A stretch of DNA of 64,000 nucleotides from Isoetes taiwanensis (GCA_021234155.1 JAJEKV010000004.1:7694109-7758108); one strand, 5' to 3'; shown: positions 46,001 through 55,665, counted from the first letter of the stretch. A program made the numbers and translations. Notes: a model not told the origin generated them from the letters alone.

Positions 46001-46710
46001 ATAAACCAATGGGGTAGACATTGGAATTGGGTATAAATATTAAGGGTATAAATACTTGGTGTATTTATACCCATGGTATGTGATTCCAAGGCATACTCAT
46101 ACATTGTCCAGATAAACCACTAGTTTGTGTCCAGATAAACCACTAGTTAGTGTTCAGATAAACCACTAGTTTGTGTCCAGATAAACCAATGGGGTAGACA
46201 TTGGAATTGGGTATAAATACTAAGGGTATAAATACTTGGTGTATTTATACCCATGGTATGTGATTCCAAGCCATACTCATACATTGTCCAGATAAACAAC
46301 TAGTTTGTGTCCAGATAAACCACTACTTTGTGTATTTATACCCATGGTATGTGATTCCACGGCATACTCATACATTGTCCAGATAAACCAATAGTTTGTG
46401 TACAGATAAACCAATAGTTTGTGTCCAGATAAACCATTGGAGTGGACAATGGAATTGGGTTTAAATACTAAGGGTATAAATACTTGGTGTATTTATACCC
46501 ATGGTATGTCATTCCAAGCCATACTCATACATTGTCCAGATAAACCACTAGTTTGTGTCCAGATAAACCAATAGTTTGTGTCTTGATAAACCAGTAGTTT
46601 GTGTCCAGATAAACAAATGGGGTAGACATTGGAATTGAGAATAAATACTAAGGGTACTCATACTTGGTGTATTTATACCCATGGTATGTCATTCCAAGCC
46701 ATACTTATAC
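43080..46710 (-). repeat. Right motif array, 3.6 kb, inverted relative to the left array
   Basis: About 20 units of roughly 130-200 bp. Each has CCATGGTATGTGATTCCAAG, CATACTCATACATTGTCC, two to four copies of a 23-base subrepeat GTGTCCAGATAAACCACTAGT, GGGGTAGACATTGGAATTGG and TATAAATACTAAGGGTATA. Several dozen TGTCCAGATAAACC copies, all in the orientation of the right TIR. A block of about 784 bp is itself duplicated (44570-45350 versus 45355-46140). Some copies keep CCGG (about 44540-44590 and 45950-45975) as in the TIR. ORFs in it are artefacts. Confidence 0.93.
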
Positions 46711-46800
46711 ATTTTTTATAATAGAAACATGAGACTTTTTTATAACAGAAACATGAAACTTTTTTATAACAGAAACATGAGACTTTTTATAACAGAAACG
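46711..46800 (-). repeat. TTTCTGTTATAAAAAAG units after copy 2
   Basis: Four units of TTTTTATAACAGAAACATGA (+ strand) directly after the stop of the minus-strand small gene. The same units, inverted, follow copy 1 at 38540-38620, so the duplicated segment includes the 3' UTR. Confidence 0.85.
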
Positions 46801-47532
46801 TCAGCCTATGATGGTATGCCTAGGAAATGCATGGCCAATGTATCCTGCCGAGTCTTCTGAGTCATCATCAGAGGACACGTCACTAACAACGTGAACGTTC
46901 TTTACCCTCTTTGGTTCGGGGTCTCTGCTGGTGCTGGTGCTCTCTGAATCAACATCAAGCACTGTTGCCATGCCTTCTGCCCGGACGTCCTCAACAGTTA
47001 CATCTGGCACACCGCATGGTAGTCTCCACATCATGTCATCGAAGATATCGCATAGGCTTGGATCAGACCCCTCTAGAACTTGCCTGATCAAAACCTTCTT
47101 TCACGCCTTCCGGTAAAGATACATTTCCTCGAAGCAGGCTTTTAGGGTGTTGCCTTCCCAGACAACGTCCATAGCTAGCAAATACTTCAAAGCCTTGCCC
47201 TGGATAATAGACCTCTTCAATTCAGCCAGCAATGCCCTATCGGTTGGCCTGTTAAGGTCAGTGTCGAGAGGCCTAGGGGTCTCTCTGAATTCCCCATTCT
47301 CCACAGTCTCTGCATGAACCATGAGGAGATCATGAAAAGATTAATATGAAAGTAGAACATGAATATGAAGGAAGACAAGAACATGCTTACTTTTGAACGT
47401 TTTGATGCTGTTAGGCTGGGCGAGATCTAGCCCCACATCCTCCTGAATTTCATTCAAGTGGACGAGAATATCCTCAAGACTGTGGGCATTGATGGCACTG
47501 CTCTCACGACGCTGTTGTCGGGTCCTCACCAT
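46801..47532 (-). pseudogene. NLS/SIM-like small protein gene (copy 2), two exons, one stop
   Basis: Exon 1 47391-47532 (MVRTRQQRRESSAINAHSL..., basic start), GT-AG intron 47310-47390 (81 bp), exon 2 46801-47309. The middle (RALLAELKRSIIQGKALKYL, LKACFEEMYLYRKA) is helical and unknown. An in-frame TGA at 47101-47103 precedes KKVLIRQVLEGSDPSL; CGA to TGA by CpG deamination would explain it. The C-terminus has EPKRVK, then VHVVSDVSSDDDSED and AFPRHTIIG, matching copy 1 at 38394-38525. Only the C-terminal half and 3' UTR are shared, so one copy's front half was replaced. Unknown family; nuclear and SUMO-binding is inference. Confidence 0.6.
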
Positions 47533-47913
47533 CTGTCACTTGGCTTGAACAGTAAGCAAAGGAACTCGACTGCTACTGAACACAACTGCAACCAACTAAC
47601 TTTCTACCAAGAACAACTAAGGCAAGGGTTTATATAGCTTGAAGGCTAGAAAGAACCGTTAGAAAGAACCGTTAGAAAGAACCGTTGGTTTAAATATTCC
47701 CTTCTATGCTTGTCCAGGTTAACCACTACAGTGGGTGTATTGAAGTAGCTTTGAAATTCAAATACAACGTTCTTTTGATATTTAAATTCAAATTGGGAGG
47801 GGATTAGTTTTGAAAATGAAATAAATGGCAATATTGATTATTTAAATTGAAATCGGGAGGGGGAGTACAACGGAACAGCATTTTGGGGCAGGAACGGTCG
47901 GGCGCGCGGATCC
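47533..47913. other. 5' flank of copy 2 up to the right TIR
   Basis: Includes three tandem AGAAAGAACCGTT units (47648-47688) and AAATTCAAAT-rich sequence. One TGTCCAGGTTAACC near 47709 is a decayed array motif. Candidate promoter region; TATATAG near 47633. Confidence 0.5.
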
Positions 47914-48180
47914 GGAACGGGGCAACGGGCTTTCTTTTGGGATGGAACAGGGCATTTAATGCTTGTCAGCCCGTGGTACTCTGGTCTTGTGTCAGTAGGA
48001 GTAGTAATGATTAACGGTCTTGCCTGTCCGGATAAACCACCAGGATGGGGTCATGGATGCCCAAGCGGATGGCCATCGCGGGGGCATGGATGGGCGGATG
48101 GCTATGGGATGGGGGGCGATGGGATGTCCGGAAAAACCACCGGAAAAATGTTCGGATAAACCGTATTCCGTTGTAGATAT
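47914..48180 (-). repeat. Right terminal inverted repeat of the MULE
   Basis: 267 bp, reverse complement of 33838-34104 with about eight differences. It ends GTAGATAT, the inverse of ATATCTAC at the left end. Confidence 0.93.
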
Positions 48181-48450
48181 CAGGGATAGGTTCTATACGT
48201 ACAAAATTAAAATTCCTGACTTATAAAGTCAAAAAATACGTATTTTTTAATAAAATACGTATTTAACGTATTAAAACCTCGCCGGCCGGAAAAAAAAAAT
48301 TTCGCGTACGCGAAAGCTTCGTGAAAGCGTACGCGAAAATTTTTTCGCGTACGCGAAACAGTGAAAACCCCGTACGCAAACGCAAAAAAAAAATATATAT
48401 ATCAGTTATATATATACAATTATATAAGTGTACCAAATGTTTGTAACCCG
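48181..48450. repeat. CpG-rich palindromic repeat flanking the MULE
   Basis: Begins CAGGGATAGGTTCTATACGTAC. It then has AT/ACGTATTT-rich sequence and a cluster of the 14-base palindrome TTCGCGTACGCGAA (48301-48314, 48343-48356 and a split copy between them) in an A/T-rich background. A related sequence, in the other orientation, lies at 55360-55665, so this is a dispersed repeat family into which the MULE inserted. Confidence 0.7.
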
Positions 48451-49043
48451 AGGTGTCGCCGTCTGGACGGTCCAAGATTGTGAGATCTACGGCCCAGACG
48501 AAGCCACGTCGTGATTCCCAAGCAACCCCCTTATTAAGTGTACCAAATGTTTGTAGCAACCCCCTTATTTGGGGCTTTTGATCTCACCCGTTGGATGTGC
48601 TGCATCAACGGCCGAGGTTTTGCCACATTTCTTCATTGTATTTAATTCTAGGTGATGAGGTGACACTTAATGCCTACACCTACCACATTACATTAAATGT
48701 ATCTAGTGAGGTGGCATCTACAGTAAAAAAAATTGATACGAGTTTTAAATGGGCTTCCTAAATCTACCTTTTTTTCGTCTCATTTTGCTCCCAATATCTC
48801 GAGCACTCTGTTCGGGGCGGCAACTCCTCCTCATTCCTTTCAATCGGGCCTAATGCCCGATGTGCTTCTTTTCGAATCTCTTCTTATTTGATCTCTCTTG
48901 TTATTCTTCATCCGTTTCTCTTGAATCCGACATTCTTCTCTAAAAATTTTCTTTCGCTCTTTTATTATTTTATTATTCGACCATATGGCACGCATTTTCG
49001 GGGGATAATGCAACGGTATTTTATAAGTTCTCCTGCCTTCTGT
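48451..49043. other. Spacer with a short duplication
   Basis: AAGTGTACCAAATGTTTGTA occurs near 48427 and 48536, and CAACCCCCTTATT near 48523 and 48559. No gene is seen. Confidence 0.6.
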
Positions 49044-49550
49044 AACAAGCTTAACGGCAGCATTCCAGAAGAGCTGGGGCAATTGAGCCAGTTAAATCTC
49101 TTAGCGTTGCACACAACGAGCTCAACGGCACCATTCCGGCTTCTTTGGGCAACCTTACCAAGCTTAAGCACTTGGATGTAAGTTCCAATATGTTGACCGG
49201 TCCTATACCATCAGCGCTGAGCAACTTAACACAAATCAGGGTTCTTGACGTGCATGACAACAATCTAACAGGCACGGTTCCACCAGGTATGGATTAGCCT
49301 CTTTCATCTTTACATTTTGCAATCCTTGATGGGTTTTCTTGGTGAATATGCTCCGTCAAAAAATCGTTTGATTGTGGGTATGCTCTGGCAAAAAATCTTT
49401 GATGGGTTCAGGTTGTAGATACGATTGGTTTTGCAATATTTTAAGGGATTTCTTCAGGAATGCATCTGGTGCCACAGTTTCTCGAACAACAGCGGTCTCT
49501 GTGGCGATGATTTTACAGGGATCCAGTCCTGTACAACAGGTCCGTCGCTT
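49044..49550 (+). pseudogene. LRR receptor-like ectodomain remnant
   Basis: Plant-type leucine-rich repeats: NKLNGSIPEELGQLSQLNLL (49050), then after a one-base shift NELNGTIPASLGNLTKLKHL and LTGPIPSALSNLTQIRVLDV, and DNNLTGTVPPG, ending at a splice-donor-like GTATGG (49288). About 190 bases on, FSNNSGLCGDDFTGIQSC is the cap that ends LRR ectodomains. About three repeats remain. No transmembrane or kinase sequence follows in the next kilobases, so this is a fragment of an LRR receptor (kinase or protein), with at least one frameshift. Confidence 0.78.
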
Positions 49551-52500
49551 CAAAGACCAGAGCCTCTGGGTGTTCTGTCTCCTTCTAAGGAGATCCCGCC
49601 AATGCCATCTCAGCCCAAAACGAACGGTGAAATCTGGGTGGCTGTAGGAGAAAAACTAATCGGTGTTTGTGCAGATCCTGGCCAGGAAATTGTTCAAGGA
49701 GGTGAGCCAGGTCAAGGGCTAAATCATTTTATTTGGAAGGTGCAGGTTAATCAACTCCTCAATTTTGCTCCTTTATGTTTCCCTTCGCTTTTGCTGCATG
49801 GCGATCCACTCGAGATCCGAGCATAACTGAGGTTGTTGTGGGCTTTCCTCTGCAAATCCGACCTTAGGTAGAAGGCTGCCCAAGTATTTACTTGCTTTGT
49901 CATTTAAACCTTCCTTCTGTTTTTTCGGCAGGAGTTTTCTCTGTGTGTTCAATGGAGCTTATTTCTTTGTAGGACTGGCAGCAGCAGGAGGTAAATATCT
50001 TACCATTTCTCTATCTTTGTCTATCCCTCTGTCGTTTCAAGAGAAAAACACATGTATTCTGCATGAGTTTTTCTGAGGTGGCATAAAAGGAAACTCTGGA
50101 CGAAATTACATTGCCCTTTTGTTGATTTTTTTCCCTGATCCAGTGCAATGCATCCGCTCTGCTGTCTTGTTTGCAGCTAGAGCTCTACAGGAGCCCTTTG
50201 TGCATTATTCCAACCTTTATTCACACTTGTTTTCTCCCGAACTTGCTTGCAACAACCTTAATCTGCTCAATCCATTACTCTGCCCTTTTCTGCTCCGCTG
50301 CCCGCTGGTTACTGTCTTTTTTGCTAGATATTTGTACGGTATTTGTTACTACATCCATTAAAATATTCCATGAAGTCAGATTTGGGTTGGGCATTTCCTT
50401 CTGAAAATTTTTGTTTGCTATTTTTACTCTGCGCTTTTGCTCCTCCTTTGCACAGGTCCTTTTCTGATACAGTTGGAAGCCATTCTTTAAGAGTTAATAG
50501 ACCGGGGATCCTGAACAAGCTGTCACATATGCATGGCCTGAACTCGCTGGTTTTTTTTACACTGCCCCTTATCAACATACACTTCAGGTTTGTTCACTTC
50601 CCTTGAAGTTATTCAATAGAAAGTGCTGTTATCTGGTAATGTCACAACATTTAGAAGTTTTTTTCTTAGCAGAATTGTCCGGCATTGCTGGCCGATGAAC
50701 ATCACGCAGAATCACCTGTTGAATAACTGCTTATGCTGGACTTGCTCGATTTTTGCATCCAATCTCTTCTTGGGCTACGTTTTAACATTGATCCGGCATT
50801 TAACTACTCCAGGATTTAGAAGCAAATGCTTATTTTCTGGGCTACTAACTTAGACCAACGCTTTGTTCTTGCAGTCAATTTGTATTAGTTAAAAGTGATT
50901 GCCTGCAGAACAACTGAATAAACCTTGCTTATGTTTTACTGTGGAACAAGCACATGCAGCAATTCTTGAAGACATGCTTCTGCTCATTCTAGATTATTGA
51001 ATATCCAAGGCCCTAATCTGACTTGCAGTGACCAACATAAAAAGCAAACCCAATAATAGCAAATAACTTTACCCTGTAGCTCATTTTTGTGGTCCTATTT
51101 TAGACCTGGGGTCATGTTTGTTAAAGGCTGTGTTGTTCTCTACGGGGATGCAAAGCTGCATTTGACCTTGATTTCAAAAGATCAGTCCACCCATGTAGCA
51201 AAAACATATTTTTTCTTCTTTGTGCATTATGGTCACAACAATTTCTTCCTCATCATTTCTTTCGTTTCTTCACCTGTAGCTGGCAATCATTCTCCAAAAG
51301 GCTAGTTCCTTCATCAACGGCAAGAACATGAAAAATAGAGGGCTTTTGCAGTCTTGAGCAGCATATATGGCTATAAAAGTCCTGATCATGGGCTCTGGCC
51401 CTTTCCCCGGCTCTGCTGAATGACTACTTTGGAGCAATCTTGCTTGGGAATTACAAATGCCTTTTAGTCCTAGAGAATTATAGGAACTACAAAATTCCCT
51501 TGAATAAGGAAATCTTAGAATGTGACCAAGAGAACGTGGTAAATAGGGTCTCACGTCACCCTGATGGAGATGTACCATGGATATATTTAGGAAGAGAAGG
51601 TAAGCTAAATATTGGGTCTTTTATTTCCCTGTTTTGACACTAAAATCTGTGAGATTTGTGTTGTATGTATTTGGCGGGGGGAGGATTGAACACGTCCATT
51701 GACGTGAGAGCATCTAACTAAGAAATGCCGAATGCATTGAAGTTGTTGTGATTTTAGATAAGTCTGTTCATGGCATTTCATGAGAAGTGGCATCTCATCT
51801 CACTTCTTTTGAAAGACAAGCTTGGCCTCATTCTTATAGAGACTAGCATTGATTGAGCCATTCAGGCGTGAATGTGGGAAACTAGAGAGGGCAAGGCAGC
51901 TTTTTTTACTGGCTGCGATATTGTCCAAATCTTAGCATAAATGGGTGCAAGGCCCGTGTGCATGATATCTAGGTAGTGGATTCAAGCACATCGTTTATAT
52001 GCTATGTACCAATGTGAATTTTGAAGTTTAATCATTTTCTTTCATTCTGGGTATGTGTACAACTTCTCGCTTACTTGCTCATGTACCTTAAAGTGCATGG
52101 ATCCCTCAACTTTTTAAACTAGAACGAGGGATCCATCATGGTGTTGTTTGCTATTAACAGTGCAGTCGCCTAGATAATTGAAGAAAATAAGGTTTTTCCA
52201 AACGTAGGAGAGTATATTAAGTTGAGGAATCTATTATGTACAAGATAAAAAAGTCTCATTTTGAGACCCGGTGTTTGATCTTATCCCTTTTAATAAAGGA
52301 ATTAGGGGTGCAATCTGTGGTGCAACATCTCAATTCGTGTTCAAAGATGGTTAATTGAGTAGTGTCTACATGCATACTCTCGCTTGCATAAAAAGATAAT
52401 TAAGATAATTGAAAAGGTAAAATCTGAAATGAGATGTGCATTTTGAAGGTACTGTTGGGGATTGGTCGGTTTCTAGCTTCCATTGCACTATATTGTTGGA

Positions 52501-54170
52501 CCATAAAGATGTGCCTCTTTTAATCTTAATGCAGTTATGCAAAGGTTGAAGATGAGAGATAAAAATGGTTGTCGAGTTCACCGTAATCCTATATAATATA
52601 CGAGAAAATACAAAGGAATCCAAAATTATCATCATAGTGTGGAACAACGGAGGTGAAGCCTCCAAGCCCTAGGAATAGGATTAATAAAGGACTTGAACGG
52701 TATTATCCCATCCATTAAATAGTACTAAAAGCAAAAACCATAACATACATTAAATAACATTTTGAAGCATTGATGTCACCGCCAGTAGTTTATCAAATGG
52801 AGGGATCTATTATTTCGAGGAAATTGGGTTATCATCGTCTTAAAAAGAGACTAACCATTCCCTTTGAAGAAATGTTGAATTAGTTAACATCTTTAGGGTT
52901 TCAAGGTTGTCAAGTTTTAGGTACCATAGCAAAATCTTTATTGTTGAAGGTGGTTGAAGAATGTGGTTGAAGAATGTACACGGCGAGCACTTTATTGAAA
53001 CCCAATGTTGAGGAATTCAAAGAAAAATTTTATGGGATATAAGAAATGTTTTGACGGAGGGTTGATTGCGACTAGGTTTTGACTGTGACTTCTTATCTGT
53101 AGCTCGAGTCATTAGATTCAATTCAAATTTATCTTAACTATTCAATTTGAGCTTTGCGACTAGGGTAATGTGAAATTGTCACCTTTTCCCTCTCAGGTTC
53201 CTAGCAATGCACAACCTCAATTTAGGTGCTCTCGCTTTTTTACTACCAATGTCAGTCAAATTGTTAAATTAGTTTGCACCATTACACTTGTTGAGGTTCC
53301 TTGTTTTTTTTATTGAATTTGACTTATCTAAGCCAAAGCCACACCGCAACTAACCGAGCTTAGTTGGGCATGTTGCGAGATTGATGCCTAATATTTTAGC
53401 GAATGCATGGAACTTTTGTTTCAATAAATTTGGGCCATCATTGTCTTAGGAAAGAACAACGCTTTGCTCTAGGAAATGTTCAATTCAATGAATTGAACTT
53501 CAGGGTTTCAAGGTTGTCAAGTTCTGCCTACCATGGCAAAATCTTTATTCTTGAAGGTACTTGAGTAATCCCGCGAAAACTTTATGGATGTCTCGAGTTT
53601 GAAACGGCCCAAAGTTCCATTATGTATAGTCCTGTTCCATAGCATCTGTTTGTTTACCTATCTCTTGAAGTATGATTTATGTGTCATTAGCCAATGGCCA
53701 CAGACTATTGGCTTTCTGGATTTTGGCTAAAACCCCAAAAAGTACAAGTGGATTTTGGCTAAAACCCCAAAAGTACAAGTCTTTCATAAACAAGCCACTC
53801 TAACGTAAGTGTCATAAATGTTAAAAAAAATATCATTGATAATAATATTTAGAAGGAAACTAAAACAAATTTATGTACAGAGAGTTGACAATATGTTGAC
53901 ATAGAGTTTGAGTAGGATATATTTAGAAGGAAACCAAGACAAATTATGTACACAGAGTTGTTAGTATGTTGACCCAGAGTTTGAGTATGTTCTGACCGCA
54001 ACCACAACTTTGACTTGGACTTTGACTTCAAGTTCTTAGCTGTAGCTTTCAGTCGACTTTGCACAAGTTTGACTTTGACTTCCTATGAAGTTACTAGTCG
54101 ATTTCATACACTCCCTCATAGTATAAATACTTGTATATATATATCATAACATATATATGTTCTTATGTTT
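49551..54170. other. AT-rich spacer, no recognised gene
   Basis: Many short frames but no family signature. One possible exon at about 51470-51599 (HPDGDVPWIYLGRE before GGTAAGC) has a donor-like end but no partner. Duplicated blocks near 52860-52960 and 53470-53560 (AGGGTTTCAAGGTTGTCAAG, CAAAATCTTTATT), and 53690-53800 and 53880-53990, indicate local duplications. Confidence 0.6.
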
Positions 54171-54179
54171 GTCCTCCTG

Positions 54180-54415
54180 AATCCGGCCGTTGATCCGAGA
54201 TCCTACGGCTCACGTGGCTTTGGGACGTATCCTATGGCCCAGGTGGCTTGGGAGTTTGTGACCGATTATATGTAAGCGATCCTACGGTCCAGGTTGATCT
54301 GATCCTGACCGTTGGTCCGAGATCCTACGGCTCACGTTGCTTTAGATATATCCTACATGATCCTACGGTCCAGATTGATCATAATCCTTGGTCTAAGATC
54401 CTACGGCTCACGTTG
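54180..54415. repeat. GATCCTACGG-rich short repeats
   Basis: CGAGATCCTACGGCTCACGT (three copies near 54195, 54318 and 54398) and GATCCTACGGTCCAG (two copies) alternate. They lie just 3' (minus sense) of the tRNA-like head at 54477-54540 and may be the body of a SINE. Confidence 0.65.
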
Positions 54416-54476
54416 CATGCTCGGGTGGTATTATTAACAAATCTTAAGGAAAGGCTCTTAAAAATTTTTATGTTAT

Positions 54477-54540
54477 TGGAGGGATTCGAACCCTGGTCAT
54501 TAAGCCCCCAGCCCCCCATTCTAACCACTAGACCAGGCAT
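54477..54540 (-). other. tRNA-like Pol III promoter (SINE head or tRNA relic)
   Basis: On the minus strand GGTCTAGTGGTTAGAATGG (A box-like) is followed 30 bases later by GGGTTCGAATCCC (B box and T-arm). The acceptor stem does not close and the anticodon arm is poor, so it is not a working tRNA gene. A tRNA-derived SINE head is likely. Confidence 0.6.
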
Positions 54541-54619
54541 TAATTCTATGAATAATTTATGTTTCAAATATACTTAAAGGTAATCTTTTAATTAAGATAA
54601 AATAGAATATAATATTCTA

Positions 54620-55030
54620 GATAATTCAAGAAAGTTCTAGAAAGTTCTGGAGGCTCTAGAAAGTTCTAAAATCTTCTAGAATGTTCTAGAAAGTTCTAGA
54701 ATTCTAAAATGTTTTAGAATATAAGAGAATCTAGGGGAAATCTAAGAGAATCCTTCCAAATGTAAGGGAATCTTTGGGAATGTAAGGAAATAGGAAAATA
54801 CTTCCAGAAAGTTCTGGGATGTTTTGAAAGTTTCAGAATGTTCCAGAAAGTTCTAGAATGTTTTACAAATTTGTAAAATGTAAGGGAATCCAGGAGAATT
54901 AAAGGGAATCTAAGAAAATCTCATAAATTATAAGAGAAGGAAGATATTTACAAGTCTAAAGGAATCTCTTAAAATCTAGTTGAATCTAGGGGAATCTTCA
55001 TAATATCTAAGGGAATCTAAAAAGATCTTG
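54620..55030. repeat. TTCTAGAA-rich and AAGGGAATCTA-rich simple-sequence tract
   Basis: About fifteen variants of TTCTAGAA with 10-base spacing (54620-54720, 54800-54870) are followed by AAGGGAATCTAAG-like units. TTCnnGAA is also the heat-shock-element core, but a degenerate satellite origin is simpler. Confidence 0.75.
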
Positions 55031-55359
55031 ATGAAATATTAGAGTTTTTTTAAGATTTTGCAAAGAGCCACAATAGAATGTTCTAAAATGTTTCATAATA
55101 AAGGTATACAATATAAATCTTGGAAAAAAAAATGTTCTAGATGCTCAGGGTAAGCGCCTCAGTCTAAAAATAGAAAGTGTTTTAGACATGTTGCACAGAT
55201 CCAAAATGCTCATGGGTAAGCACTTGAATCAAAATAGAAAATTCTAAGAGAATCTAAGGGAATCTTCATGAATGCTAAAGTTGAAGAATATAAAGGAATG
55301 CTAAAATTGAAATTTGCACTGTTGGAACATGCACCGTAGGACGTGTTAAATTTCTTGTA

Positions 55360-55665
55360 CGCGAATTCTTACGTAGATCGCGTGCGTCGTGAAAATACTC
55401 GCTGCGTCGCGAAAAAAAAAAAAAATTTTGGCGATCGCGTCGACGCGGTTTTCATCTTGTTACAGTGCCGAAAAAATTCTATTTGCTGACGCTTTCCGTT
55501 GTTTTCGGCAGCGAAAATCTTCCGACGCCGGAATTTTTTTTTGCCGTATTTTTTACGTTTTATACGGCAAATATGTGCCGTATCATACAATTCATACGTA
55601 TTCCGTATAAAACGTACAGCGTATTGAACCTATCCCTGGTAGATATACGGGCGCCCAGGACGGCT
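55360..55665. repeat. CpG-rich dispersed repeat with an empty-site-like junction
   Basis: GCGTCGCGAAAAA, GCGATCGCGTCGACGCG and ACGTTTTATACGG elements lead to GAACCTATCCCTGGTAGATATACGG and then GCGCCCAGGACGGCT (55618-55658). The first half matches the right flank of the MULE (48181 on, inverted) and the second half its left flank (33815-33845, inverted), as if the MULE had never inserted. Confidence 0.65.

Larger units (their letters stand above)
33838..48180. mobile_element. 14.3-kb Mutator-like element with ULP-like cargo and motif arrays
   Basis: Terminal inverted repeats of 267 bp (33838-34104 and 47914-48180) enclose, left to right: a MULE transposase gene (+), tandem arrays, a small NLS/SIM-like gene (+), more repeats, a small CxxC gene (+), a C48/ULP-like protease gene (-), a 3.6-kb array in opposite orientation, and a second copy of the small NLS/SIM-like gene (-). 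All arrays carry the 14-base motif that also occurs in the TIRs. MULEs carrying ULP1-type proteases (Kaonashi-type) and MULEs with arrayed binding motifs (VANDAL) are known; I know of no element joining both in this layout. No clear 8-9 bp target duplication: the outermost 8 bases (ATATCTAC) are inverted, not direct. Confidence 0.88.

Noticed and set aside
43080-46710. CRISPR-like array
   Set aside because: The repeats are contiguous, variable in length and internally related, with no unique spacers, and the genome is a plant. It is a transposon-internal tandem array.
51440-51640. Exon with WIYLGREG before a GTAAGC donor
   Set aside because: Looks exon-like but has no identifiable family, no acceptor and no partner exon.
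54477-54540. Functional tRNA gene
   Set aside because: A and B boxes are present, but the acceptor stem does not pair and the anticodon arm is poor.
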